A DNA stretch of 7,455 bases. Source: an uncultured Oscillospiraceae bacterium (lineage in GTDB: Bacteria > Bacillota > Clostridia > Oscillospirales > Ruminococcaceae). Made by a program: the position numbers and the translations under genes. Location: assembly GCA_958427155.1 (NCBI GenBank), contig CAUABB010000072.1:1-7455 (forward strand), written 5' to 3'. This document shows, piece by piece, positions 1 to 6,729 of the stretch; position 1 is the stretch's first letter, and each line of letters begins with the position of its first letter. Under the pieces are notes generated by a model. That model saw only the letters and a program-made list of their open reading frames with translations. It was not told where the DNA came from and searched no databases.

Positions 1-1188
1 TTAAGCAATATTAACAGCACCCTAACCAAAGGGATGTATTGTGCTTCACCTCAAATGCTGTCCACTCTTTCTTCCATGCTCTGGAGAGATGCCGGATTTG
101 CCAAAAACAGCCTCTCTCTGCTTCCAATCGAGTATTTTGAGCTGGGAAACACCTATAAATTTATTTCTCAGGTTGGAGATTACGCCGTAAGCCTTTCCAA
201 AAAAGTATCAAATGGAGAAGAAATAACCGAAGAGGACGCTCAAACGCTTCGTACGATGAAAAGTTACTGTGATGATCTGCTTGGTAGTCTTTTTGTTCTA
301 CAAGAAATTGTCCGACAAGGGCAGATCAGTTATGAAGAGGTTGCAGAAGAAATTAACAGCTATCAGGCTGATCAAAATTTTGCAAGCTTTGGAAACGGAT
401 TTAAAGATTTTGAAGAATCTCTCGGAGAATTTCCTTCCTTAATTTATGATGGTCCTTTTTCAGACCACATCCTCCAAAAGGAACCGACCATGCTCAAAGG
501 CCAGAATGATATTACCCGGGAACAGGCTCGCTCAATCGCTGCCAAGGCCGCCGGTCTCTCCGAAAAAGAATTGACAGATGCCGGGGACGAAGAAGGAAAA
601 ATGCCCTCCTACTGCTTTACAAACAGCGACGGCAGCGTTTCAGTTGGTGTGACAAAAGCCGGAGGATTTGTCACCTACTTTACCTCCTCAAAAAATGCCG
701 AAGAGCAAAAGTTGTCTGCTGAAGAAGGAATTCAAAAAGCAAAAGAATATCTAAAAGAACATGGTATCACCTCAATGGCCACAAGCTATTACGAAATTTC
801 CAACTGTATTATGACCATTAATTTTGCCTATCAAAAAGACAACATCACCTATTACCCAGATTTAATCAAAGTTTCAGTGGCTTTGGATGACGGAGAAATT
901 GTCAGCTTTCACCAACGGGGATATCTATCTAACCATCGCGAAAGAGAATTTTCATCTCCTAAAATTACTCAGGAACAGGCAGCAAAAAAGTTAAGCCCTC
1001 TACTGACCGTCAACCAATGTAAACTTACCGTAATTCCAACACAAGGACTGAACGAAGTATTTTGCTACGAATTCTCCTGCCAGGGTACAAACGGTGAGGA
1101 TATCCTTGTTTATCTGAATACCGATACCGGTGCTGAAGAACAACTTCTCATTCTGCTCACCAGTGAAAATGGTACCCTGACTGTTTAA
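1..1188 (+). CDS. ypeB: Germination protein YpeB, partial (5' end outside window)
   Basis: YpeB is a spore protein needed with the cortex-lytic transglycosylase SleB: the two depend on each other for assembly and stability in the spore, and SleB degrades cortex peptidoglycan on germination. The frame is open from base 1, so the ATG at 34 is internal; 395 residues are present. The family is usually around 450 residues, so roughly 50-60 are missing, including the N-terminal membrane anchor. Visible hallmarks are the helical N-terminal part with WRDAGFAKNSLSLLPIEYFE (about residues 28-47), the clostridial-type stretch LIYDGPFSDHI (about 147-157), then three PepSY-like repeats at about 170-231, 235-305 and 318-385, the first opening with ITREQARSIAAKAAGLS. 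The C-terminal LNTDTGAEEQLLILLTSENGTL is typical of the family. sleB would be expected just upstream, outside the window. The gene converges on recG and the stop codons overlap. The assignment rests on recognised sequence; the role is known from Bacillus. Confidence 0.93.
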   Translation, partial: LSNINSTLTKGMYCASPQMLSTLSSMLWRDAGFAKNSLSLLPIEYFELGNTYKFISQVGDYAVSLSKKVSNGEEITEEDAQTLRTMKSYCDDLLGSLFVLQEIVRQGQISYEEVAEEINSYQADQNFASFGNGFKDFEESLGEFPSLIYDGPFSDHILQKEPTMLKGQNDITREQARSIAAKAAGLSEKELTDAGDEEGKMPSYCFTNSDGSVSVGVTKAGGFVTYFTSSKNAEEQKLSAEEGIQKAKEYLKEHGITSMATSYYEISNCIMTINFAYQKDNITYYPDLIKVSVALDDGEIVSFHQRGYLSNHREREFSSPKITQEQAAKKLSPLLTVNQCKLTVIPTQGLNEVFCYEFSCQGTNGEDILVYLNTDTGAEEQLLILLTSENGTLTV

Positions 1189-3230
1189 TACAGACCACTT
1201 TCCGGAATCTGTTGAAACAACTCCCGTACCAGAGCTTTTAATCCTTTATTTTCAGGCCGTACAAGGAACGGATCTTCCTGTATTACTCTCTCTGCAAGAT
1301 TCCGAGAGTCGGTCAGAAGGCGGGTATCACGTACCATATCTGCAATTCGAAGTCGAGGAAGTCCGTGCTGCCTCTCTCCGAAAAAATCACCCGGGCCACG
1401 AAGTTTTAAATCTTCTTCAGCAATTATAAAACCATCAGACGTTTTACACATCACTTCAAGGCGTTTCCGGGTTTCTTCTCCCCGATGCCCCGATACAAGA
1501 ATACAGTAAGATTGTTCAGCTCCTCTTCCAACCCGCCCGCGGAGCTGGTGGAGCTGAGAAAGGCCAAACCGCTCCGCATTTTCAATTAGCATCACATTTG
1601 CATTTGGAACATCAATTCCAACTTCCACTACTGTAGTGGAGACCAATACCTGAAGCCTGCCGGCAGCAAAATCGTCCATGACATTCTGCTTTTCGGCGGG
1701 CTTTTGTTTTCCATGCAACAATCCGATTCGATAGCCTGGAAGATATTCCTTCTCCACCTTTTTTACATATTCATTAACAGAAGCCAGCTGTAATTCTTCG
1801 TTCTCCTCAATCAAAGGACAAATTAAAAATGCCTGCCTTCCGGCATCCAGTTGTTTTGCAATAAAGCCATAGGCCCGTATTCTTTTAGACTCACCAATCC
1901 GGTAGGTTTCAACCGGTTTTCTTCCCTTAGGGAGTTCATCCAGAACAGAAATGTCCAAATCCCCATAAATAATCAAAGCAAGGGTACGAGGAATCGGAGT
2001 AGCGGACATAACCAAAACATGCGGATGCTCTCCTTTTTCAACCAAACGTGTGCGCTGAGTTACACCGAAGCGGTGTTGTTCGTCAGTCACGACAAAACCA
2101 AGTTTTAAAAATTCTGTACTATCTTCAAGAAGGGCATGAGTCCCTACCGCAAGCGTCACCCTTCCTTTTATTAAACCAGCCCTAACCTCCGCTTTCTGCT
2201 TTGGGGACATAGAACCAACCAATAAGGCTACTCTACAGCCAAGCGGTTCCAGAATATCCGCCAATGTCTGCATATGCTGCTTTGCCAAAATTTCTGTGGG
2301 AGCCATTAGCACTGACTGATATCCCGCTCGAAAAGCGGCATAAATCAAGGCGGCAGCTACCATCGTTTTACCGGAACCAACGTCTCCCTGAAGAAGCCTG
2401 TTCATTGGAACTCCACTTTCAAAATCTCTCAATCCCTCAGCAATACATCTTTTTTGAGCTCCCGTTAACTCAAATGAAAGCGAGGATAAAAGCGGAATAA
2501 AATCCGGTTTTGAAATCCTAACTGCTGTAGTTTTCCGACTTTTAATCCTAAGCTGCGTCATTCCCAGCTGCAGTGTCAGAAGCTCTTCAAAAGCAAGGCG
2601 TTTTTGAGCCTTCTGTTGCGCTTCTACCGATAGGGGAAAATGGATATTTCGTAACGCCTCCACAATTCCACAAAGTCCAAATTCCTCTCTAATTTCAGCA
2701 GAGAGGCAATCTAGTCGATCGTCCTTTAGGCAAGCAAGTGCCTGCTCCATATTTCCTATGACCATTTTATTGGTCAACCCTTCTGTCAATGCATAAACAG
2801 GCTGCATCACTGCCCCTGCAACAGGCTTAAGCACCTGTGGAGAATTCATTTCCCTTCGCAGCAAATTGCCGGTAACCTTCCCATAAAACAGGTAACTTTC
2901 TCCTTCTTTCAGAGCCTCTGCAGCAAAACGGGAATTAAAGATTGTTAACGTCATATCGGCAGTATCATCAGTGACATATATTTTAAAAATGGATAATCCT
3001 TTTCGAATTCTCTGTTCTCGCCCTTTTTTAAATACTCTTGCACGAATCACCTGCACTTCTCCCAGCACCGTATCTATAATACTGACCGGCACGCTGTAAT
3101 CAACATACCCACGCGGATAATGACGCAGAAGAGAATAAACATCGGTAATCCCCAAACGGGCATAATAAGCGGCCCGTTTTTCTCCTACACCTTTTAGATA
3201 CCGGATATCAAGTTTTAATGGGTCCTGCAT
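1185..3230 (-). CDS. recG: ATP-dependent DNA helicase RecG
   Basis: RecG is a superfamily 2 double-stranded DNA translocase that regresses stalled replication forks and processes Holliday junctions and R-loops. The 681-residue product has the family's usual length. Order along the protein: an N-terminal segment with the helix-hairpin-helix-like LKGVGEKRAAYYARLGI (12-28), a wedge/OB-fold region (about 60-140), and two helicase lobes. The helicase motifs are intact: Walker A GDVGSGKT (282-289), DEQH box (383-386) followed by RFG, motif III SATPIPRT (409-416), motif V-like STTVVEVGIDVPNA (531-544), motif VI QLRGRVGRG (562-570). The C-terminal RGPGDFFGERQHGLP (611-625) is also typical. The ATG at 3230 is preceded by AAAGGGG at an 8-nt spacing, which supports this start. 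It lies 69 bp downstream of fakA with a terminator-like hairpin between them. Its stop codon overlaps that of convergent ypeB. No frameshift or missing catalytic motif is seen. Confidence 0.98.
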   Translation of the reverse strand: MQDPLKLDIRYLKGVGEKRAAYYARLGITDVYSLLRHYPRGYVDYSVPVSIIDTVLGEVQVIRARVFKKGREQRIRKGLSIFKIYVTDDTADMTLTIFNSRFAAEALKEGESYLFYGKVTGNLLRREMNSPQVLKPVAGAVMQPVYALTEGLTNKMVIGNMEQALACLKDDRLDCLSAEIREEFGLCGIVEALRNIHFPLSVEAQQKAQKRLAFEELLTLQLGMTQLRIKSRKTTAVRISKPDFIPLLSSLSFELTGAQKRCIAEGLRDFESGVPMNRLLQGDVGSGKTMVAAALIYAAFRAGYQSVLMAPTEILAKQHMQTLADILEPLGCRVALLVGSMSPKQKAEVRAGLIKGRVTLAVGTHALLEDSTEFLKLGFVVTDEQHRFGVTQRTRLVEKGEHPHVLVMSATPIPRTLALIIYGDLDISVLDELPKGRKPVETYRIGESKRIRAYGFIAKQLDAGRQAFLICPLIEENEELQLASVNEYVKKVEKEYLPGYRIGLLHGKQKPAEKQNVMDDFAAGRLQVLVSTTVVEVGIDVPNANVMLIENAERFGLSQLHQLRGRVGRGAEQSYCILVSGHRGEETRKRLEVMCKTSDGFIIAEEDLKLRGPGDFFGERQHGLPRLRIADMVRDTRLLTDSRNLAERVIQEDPFLVRPENKGLKALVRELFQQIPESGLY

Positions 3231-3256
3231 TCTATTGACCCCTTTCTGAAAAACAA

Positions 3257-3287
3257 AGCGGAGGCAAACCGCCTCCGCTCCTTTTTT
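3257..3287 (-). terminator. Rho-independent hairpin between fakA and recG, with T-runs on both sides
   Basis: A perfect 9-bp stem (3257-3265 with 3271-3279, AGCGGAGGC/GCCTCCGCT) closes a 5-nt loop. Read on the minus strand it is followed by TTTGTTTTTC and lies just after the fakA stop, so it should end or weaken fakA transcription 26 nt before the recG start. On the plus strand it is followed by CCTTTTTT, so it could also stop transcripts coming from the ypeB side. The hairpin is seen directly; its strength and directionality are inferred. Confidence 0.85.
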
Positions 3288-3299
3288 AAATGTCTAACA

Positions 3300-4949
3300 C
3301 TATTCTACAGAAATAATGTAATAATAGACCGGCTGTCCACCGTTAACCATATTAATCTGGACATGACTTCCAAAGCGTTCTTCAAGCACTTTTAACGCTT
3401 CTTCTGCCTGGGAATCAGACACACTACTCCCATAAATAACCGTAACAAAACTGCTGTCTCCTTTCAGCATCCGCTTTGTCAACTTAACTAAAGACTTCTG
3501 AACATCTTTTTCGGTGAAAGAAAGTTTCCCATTATCTAATGCCAGAATTTCCCCTGCACGAATATTGTGTCCATCATATTCTGAATCACGGGCCGCAAAG
3601 GTAATCTGCCCCGAAGAAACGTGGTCAATTGCTTTAGTCATGCTGATTTGATTCTCTTCAAAACCGGAAGAAGGATCAAAAGCCAGCATTGCAGACAGAC
3701 CCTGCGGAATTGTACGGGTCTGTAGCACACAAACCTTGCGATCTGCAAGAGGAATTGCCTGCTCCGCGGCCATAATAATATTTTTATTGTTAGGAAGAAC
3801 AAAAACCGTTTTGGCAGGAGTTGCCTGAATTGCCTCCAAAATATCCTCAGTGCTAGGATTCATCGTCTGTCCACCAGTAACAATATTATCGACACCAAGA
3901 TCGGTAAACAAGGCATGTAATCCTTCCCCTGCAGCAACCGCTACAAAGCCGAATTCTATTTCTTCGTCAACCGGTTTATAACTGGCCGACTTCGCAGCCT
4001 GTTTTACATCATAGGCCTGGTGTTCATGCTGCTCCCGCATATTCTCAATCTTCATATTGGTAAGCATTCCGAACTTAATACCGGCCTGAATAGCAAGTCC
4101 CGGGTCATTGGAATGAACATGAACTTTAATGATATCATCATCATCCACAACAACAACGCAATCGCCAATTGTTTCCAAATATGCACGAAGTTTCAAAGCA
4201 TCCGGACAATCTGAAGATTTATTGACAATATATTCCGTACAATAAGTAAAGGTAATTTCTCCTTCATAAGCGGCGGCGGCATTGACGGGTTTGTCTTGCT
4301 TCGGGCTTTCCGATGTACCGCCTTCTTTTTGGATGATAACTCCATCCCGAATTACGCTAAGCATACCTTCCAGAATACGGACAAGTCCTTGCCCACCGGC
4401 ATCTACTACTCCTGCTTTTTTTAAAACCGGAAGAAGTTCTGGTGTTTGCTGTAAAGAACTTTTTGCTTCCTCCAAAATTGCCTCAAAAACCTGAATAGGA
4501 TCTTTTGTGGTTTGTGAAATTTCAACTGCTTTTTCAGCGGCCATACGAGAAACCGTTAAAATAGTCCCTTCCGTGGGTTTCATAACAGCCTTATAAGCAG
4601 CCTTCACACCGGTATCAAGCGCAAAAGCAATATCAGCGCCATCAGCCTCATTTTTTCCTTTCAGCCCTGTTGCAAAGCCGCGGAACAGCAAAGATGTAAT
4701 AACACCTGAGTTTCCTCGTGCACCACGCAAGAGAGAACTGGCCGTAATATCGGCAACTTTGGTAACTCCCACGTCATCCTTTAAAACAGAAAGTTCTTTC
4801 ACCGCAGCTCCAATTGTCATAGACATATTCGTTCCGGTATCCCCATCCGGAACCGGAAAAACATTCAGTTCATCAACGCTTTGCTTGTAATTCGCAATAT
4901 TATTCGCACCGGAAATGACAGCGTCACGCAACTGAAACCCTTTAATCAT
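3300..4949 (-). CDS. fakA: Fatty acid kinase catalytic subunit FakA (DAK/DhaL family, YloV-like)
   Basis: FakA phosphorylates fatty acids held by a FakB (DegV-family) binding protein; the acyl-phosphate enters phospholipid synthesis through PlsX/PlsY. No fakB gene is in the window. The 549-residue product has the three-part family layout. The N-terminal DhaL kinase domain (about 8-205) carries NVFPVPDGDTGTNMSMT (29-45), with the Mg-ATP-binding aspartates of DGDTG, then LLRGARGNSGV (73-83) and DAGGQGLVRILEGML (183-197). The middle domain (about 230-315) contains CTEY (237-240) and KVHVHSNDPG (275-284); Cys237, His277 and His279 match the zinc ligands known in Staphylococcus FakA. The C-terminal domain (about 330-549) is the DegV-like part, with TGGQTMNPSTEDIL (358-371) and LPNNKN (385-390). 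The ATG at 4949 has AAAGGG upstream at an 8-nt spacing. It follows the Asp23/Gls24 gene by 43 bp and is probably co-transcribed with it, an arrangement also found as yloU-yloV in Bacillus. Older annotations call such proteins 'DAK2 domain' or 'dihydroxyacetone kinase-like', which would be a wrong substrate. Confidence 0.95.
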   Translation of the reverse strand: MIKGFQLRDAVISGANNIANYKQSVDELNVFPVPDGDTGTNMSMTIGAAVKELSVLKDDVGVTKVADITASSLLRGARGNSGVITSLLFRGFATGLKGKNEADGADIAFALDTGVKAAYKAVMKPTEGTILTVSRMAAEKAVEISQTTKDPIQVFEAILEEAKSSLQQTPELLPVLKKAGVVDAGGQGLVRILEGMLSVIRDGVIIQKEGGTSESPKQDKPVNAAAAYEGEITFTYCTEYIVNKSSDCPDALKLRAYLETIGDCVVVVDDDDIIKVHVHSNDPGLAIQAGIKFGMLTNMKIENMREQHEHQAYDVKQAAKSASYKPVDEEIEFGFVAVAAGEGLHALFTDLGVDNIVTGGQTMNPSTEDILEAIQATPAKTVFVLPNNKNIIMAAEQAIPLADRKVCVLQTRTIPQGLSAMLAFDPSSGFEENQISMTKAIDHVSSGQITFAARDSEYDGHNIRAGEILALDNGKLSFTEKDVQKSLVKLTKRMLKGDSSFVTVIYGSSVSDSQAEEALKVLEERFGSHVQINMVNGGQPVYYYIISVE

Positions 4950-4992
4950 TTACAGCACCCTTTCCCCGGATTAATACCCATACATACCGCTT

Positions 4993-5300
4993 TTACTCTG
5001 TCTTCATTCCGTCAACAAAAACGTTGACCTTCGCTACCGGGAATCCGGTAATCTCTTCAACTGTATACTGCACCTTATTCATAATACTCTTTACAATTGC
5101 CCCTTGGATTTCTGATACCGGACGCGGACCCCCTGATCTGGAGGATTCACCCGCATTACTCGGTTAAGTAACCCTTGTGGAGTTCCTGCCGCAGACATTC
5201 CAGCAACGCCAAAACAATCAGTTACTGTACTGCTGACCAGTTTTGCCAAGAAATCATGGGAGATATCAATGGTTCCAAGGTGATTTTCGACTCTTACCAT
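4993..5300 (-). pseudogene. Asp23/Gls24 family envelope stress protein, broken by internal deletion and frameshift
   Basis: This is the YloU-type Asp23/Gls24 gene that usually precedes fakA in Firmicutes; family members are small cytoplasmic, envelope-associated proteins tied to alkaline or cell-wall stress. The first frame, from ATG 5300, gives 69 residues with the expected N-terminal half (GTIDISHDFLAKLVSSTV, then TDCFGVAGMS) and ends RVRYQKSKGQL at a TAA at 5091-5093. The expected C-terminal half continues in another frame from about 5100 to the TAA at 4993: AIVKSIMNKVQYTVEEIT, then GFPVAKVNVFVDGMKTE. The conserved core between them, normally like VIDLHIxVxYGxxIS, is absent, so this is more than a one-base slip. 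The total coding length of about 104 residues compares with about 115-120 in intact relatives. The start is set by AGGAGG at 5308-5313; the upstream in-frame ATG at 5339 has no such site. It is a true pseudogene or an assembly error; a functional truncated 69-residue product is unlikely. Confidence 0.85.
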
Positions 5301-5307
5301 AACCCGT

Positions 5308-5313
5308 CCTCCT
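5308..5313 (-). promoter_or_regulatory. Ribosome binding site of the Gls24 gene
   Basis: A perfect AGGAGG lies 7 nt before the ATG at 5300. It decides the start against the in-frame ATG 13 codons upstream and would place the family motif VENHLGTIDIS at the N-terminus, as in relatives. The site is intact although the gene behind it is broken. Confidence 0.85.
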
Positions 5314-5361
5314 AACAATCTGTGCAACTTGGGCCTCACCCGACTGATTGATTTTTAAGGT

Positions 5362-5377
5362 TTCTATATAAATAGAA
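5362..5377 (-). other. Short AT-only hairpin in the leader of the gls24-fakA transcript
   Basis: A 6-bp inverted repeat (TTCTAT/ATAGAA) with a 4-nt loop lies about midway in the roughly 105-nt leader between the predicted promoter and the Gls24 start. It is made only of A-T-type pairs apart from one G-C and is not followed by a T-run, so it is not a terminator. It may be chance in an AT-rich stretch. Confidence 0.25.
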
Positions 5378-5410
5378 TTTACTTATATTAAAATAAAATA
5401 CGTTTTCTTT

Positions 5411-5439
5411 AGTTTAATGCAAATTGTAAAAACTGTCAA
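5411..5439 (-). promoter_or_regulatory. Sigma-A-type promoter for gls24-fakA (possibly recG)
   Basis: On the minus strand a perfect -35 box TTGACA (5434-5439) is separated by 17 bp from TAAACT (5411-5416), a 4/6 match to the -10 consensus. Transcription would start near 5404, giving a leader of about 105 nt to the Gls24 ATG. The position fits: directly after the spoVS terminator and before the first gene of the block. No operator could be recognised. Confidence 0.7.
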
Positions 5440-5493
5440 GGCGGCTGCATACACGGAACTTTTTCAAATATTACATTTCCCTTCCAACACGGA

Positions 5494-5530
5494 AAAATCC
5501 CGGCAGATAAAATTTCTCCGCCGGGATTTT
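5494..5530 (-). terminator. Rho-independent terminator of spoVS
   Basis: A perfect 11-bp stem (5494-5504 with 5520-5530, AAAATCCCGGC/GCCGGGATTTT) encloses a 15-nt loop and is followed on the minus strand by a T-run. It begins 19 bp after the spoVS stop and separates spoVS from the gls24-fakA unit. The outer A-T pairs mean a weaker plus-strand activity is also possible, but no plus-strand gene feeds into it. Confidence 0.9.
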
Positions 5531-5549
5531 AAAACCTCGTTCAAAGTAA

Positions 5550-5810
5550 TTAGCGCGCCATAACGATCAATTTAATGGCCGTGCGCTCCACTCCGTCAAT
5601 CTCCACACTTGCAAAAGCCGGAATGCACACCAAGTCAACACCGGTCGGTGCAAGATATCCTCTTGCAATGGCAATAGACTTGATTGCCTGATTGGTAGCG
5701 CCAGCTCCAACCGCCTGAATTTCAACCTCGTTGTTCTCACGGATTACTCCAGCTATTGCGCCCGCTACGGAATTCGGTAAAGATTTCGCTGAAACTTTTA
5801 GCACATTCAT
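5550..5810 (-). CDS. spoVS: Stage V sporulation protein S (SpoVS)
   Basis: SpoVS is a small conserved Alba-fold-like protein that in Bacillus subtilis is needed for progress through stage V (coat assembly and heat resistance) and affects septation; its molecular activity is not settled. The 86-residue product is full length and collinear with the family: MNVLKVSAKSLPNSVAGAIAG (1-21), EIQAVGAGATNQAIKSIAIARG (29-50), GVDLVCIPAF (56-65), and ERTAIKLIVMAR at the end. The chosen ATG at 5810 has AAGGAG at an 8-nt spacing and gives the usual N-terminus; an in-frame ATG 13 codons upstream would add a tail with no family match. It has its own likely promoter at 5890-5918, its own terminator, and sits downstream of ymdB, an order also known in Bacillus. 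The deduced product shows no odd residues. Confidence 0.97.
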   Translation of the reverse strand: MNVLKVSAKSLPNSVAGAIAGVIRENNEVEIQAVGAGATNQAIKSIAIARGYLAPTGVDLVCIPAFASVEIDGVERTAIKLIVMAR

Positions 5811-5818
5811 TTCTAACA

Positions 5819-5824
5819 CTCCTT
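5819..5824 (-). promoter_or_regulatory. Ribosome binding site of spoVS
   Basis: AAGGAG lies 8 nt before the ATG at 5810 and decides the 86-residue start over the longer 99-residue reading that begins at 5849. Confidence 0.85.
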
Positions 5825-5830
5825 GCTTCA

Positions 5831-5859
5831 TATCACTGAAACGTAACACAATAGTGATA
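5831..5859 (-). other. Hairpin in the spoVS leader
   Basis: A perfect 7-bp inverted repeat (TATCACT at 5831-5837, AGTGATA at 5853-5859) encloses 15 nt in the untranslated leader, 6 nt before the ribosome binding site. It has no T-run and so is not a terminator. It could affect mRNA stability, or as DNA it could be a dyad-symmetric protein site; the role is unknown. Confidence 0.35.
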
Positions 5860-5889
5860 AAATTAGATTCAGATTCTCAGGATAATATT

Positions 5890-5918
5890 ATTTTAGTACA
5901 AAATATGGCAGTTGACAA
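5890..5918 (-). promoter_or_regulatory. Sigma-A-type promoter for spoVS
   Basis: On the minus strand TTGTCA (5913-5918) and TAAAAT (5890-5895) are separated by exactly 17 bp; each box matches the consensus at 5 of 6 positions. Transcription would start near 5883, about 70 nt before the spoVS start. In Bacillus subtilis spoVS is known as a sigma-H gene; I found no convincing sigma-H pair here. Confidence 0.65.
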
Positions 5919-5940
5919 GGGGTTAGAACGAAGAATCTCT

Positions 5941-6711
5941 TTAAATTATACAAATTCTTGAAATATCCCGGCACCGCCCAGTACTTTTATCTAGTTTTAA
6001 CAAAATTCCGTTTAATTTACAGGCAGATTGTGAAATTTCAAAACGGGTAGGAAGTTTTGTCAAAAAACGGTTAATCACATTTTCCGGCTTGACCCCCAAT
6101 ACCGAATCAACGGGACCAGTCATTCCCAAGTCTGTGATATAGCCTGTTCCATTAGGCAGAATTCGCTCGTCGGCAGTTGGCACATGAGTATGTGTTCCAA
6201 AGACTGCACTGACCCTTCCGTCCAGATAATAACCCAACGCGTTTTTTTCACTTGTGGCTTCAGCATGAAAGTCTACCAAAATCAACGGAGTATCCAACGT
6301 TTTTAAAATTTGATCCGCCATATAAAATGGGCAGGCGAGACTCTCCATATAAACGGTACCCTGAAGGTTAAGGACCGCTACGCGAAAACTACCGGCATCA
6401 AACACACACACACCCTTTCCATACCCGCCTTGCGGATAATTAGCCGGGCGGATAATATTGGGCTGTTCATCCAAATAGGAATAAATTTCTCTGCGCTTAT
6501 AGACGTGGTTTCCAGTTGTAATGACATCAACACCACTTGCATAAAGATGTTCCGCGGAGGATGGAAGAATTCCATTTCCAACCGCTGAATTTTCTCCATT
6601 CGCTACTACCAAGTCCAATGAATATTTTTGGCGAAGTTCAGGAAGATGTTTTCTTAAAAATGAGCATCCTTCTTTTCCAACAACATCACCAATCGCCAGT
6701 ACATGAATCAA
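5941..6711 (-). CDS. ymdB: YmdB-type metallophosphoesterase (TIGR00282 family, 2',3'-cyclic nucleotide phosphodiesterase)
   Basis: YmdB hydrolyses cyclic nucleotides such as 2',3'-cAMP with a dinuclear metal centre, and in Bacillus subtilis it affects late-adaptive behaviour including biofilm and motility switching. The metal and catalytic residues expected from the family are all present (numbered from the TTG start): Asp9 in IGDVVG, Glu40 and Asn41 in NGENS, Asn68 and His69 in GNH, His149 in DFHAEATSEK, His174 and His176 in GTHTHV. The GYITDLGMTGPVDSVLG segment is also typical. Length is 256 residues, near the usual 260-265. I chose TTG at 6711 because GAGG stands 7 nt before it and the protein then begins MIHVLAIGD, like relatives. 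The alternative ATG at 6729 abuts the upstream stop, has no ribosome site, and adds MERGFN. It directly follows the AI-2E-family gene, probably in one operon with coupled translation, and precedes spoVS by 130 bp. Confidence 0.93.
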   Translation of the reverse strand: MIHVLAIGDVVGKEGCSFLRKHLPELRQKYSLDLVVANGENSAVGNGILPSSAEHLYASGVDVITTGNHVYKRREIYSYLDEQPNIIRPANYPQGGYGKGVCVFDAGSFRVAVLNLQGTVYMESLACPFYMADQILKTLDTPLILVDFHAEATSEKNALGYYLDGRVSAVFGTHTHVPTADERILPNGTGYITDLGMTGPVDSVLGVKPENVINRFLTKLPTRFEISQSACKLNGILLKLDKSTGRCRDISRICII

Positions 6712-6729
6712 ATTGAACCCTCGTTCCAT

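Noticed and set aside
34..1188. ypeB beginning at the ATG at 34
   Set aside because: The frame is open back to base 1, no ribosome site precedes 34, and YpeB needs an N-terminal anchor that is not in the window; the gene is cut by the edge.
4132..4157. Run of acidic codons (four Asp) with repetitive ATC/CATC bases inside fakA
   Set aside because: It lies in the middle domain just before the conserved HVH zinc motif, where relatives also carry an acidic turn; it is not an expanded repeat.
5301..5339. Longer start for the Gls24 gene at 5339
   Set aside because: The AGGAGG site would lie inside the coding region, and the extra 13 residues have no family counterpart.
5340..5549. Possible small RNA or missed small gene in the AT-rich gap
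   Set aside because: The gap is accounted for by the spoVS terminator, a promoter and a leader; no open frame with a ribosome site or structured RNA family was recognised.
5811..5849. Longer start for spoVS at 5849
   Set aside because: AAGGAG at 5819-5824 points to the ATG at 5810, which gives the usual 86-residue protein; the extension also overlaps the leader hairpin.
6378..6599. Open frames inside ymdB, and similar frames inside recG, fakA and the AI-2E gene
   Set aside because: They overlap well-supported genes in other frames, show no recognisable family, and have no good ribosome sites.
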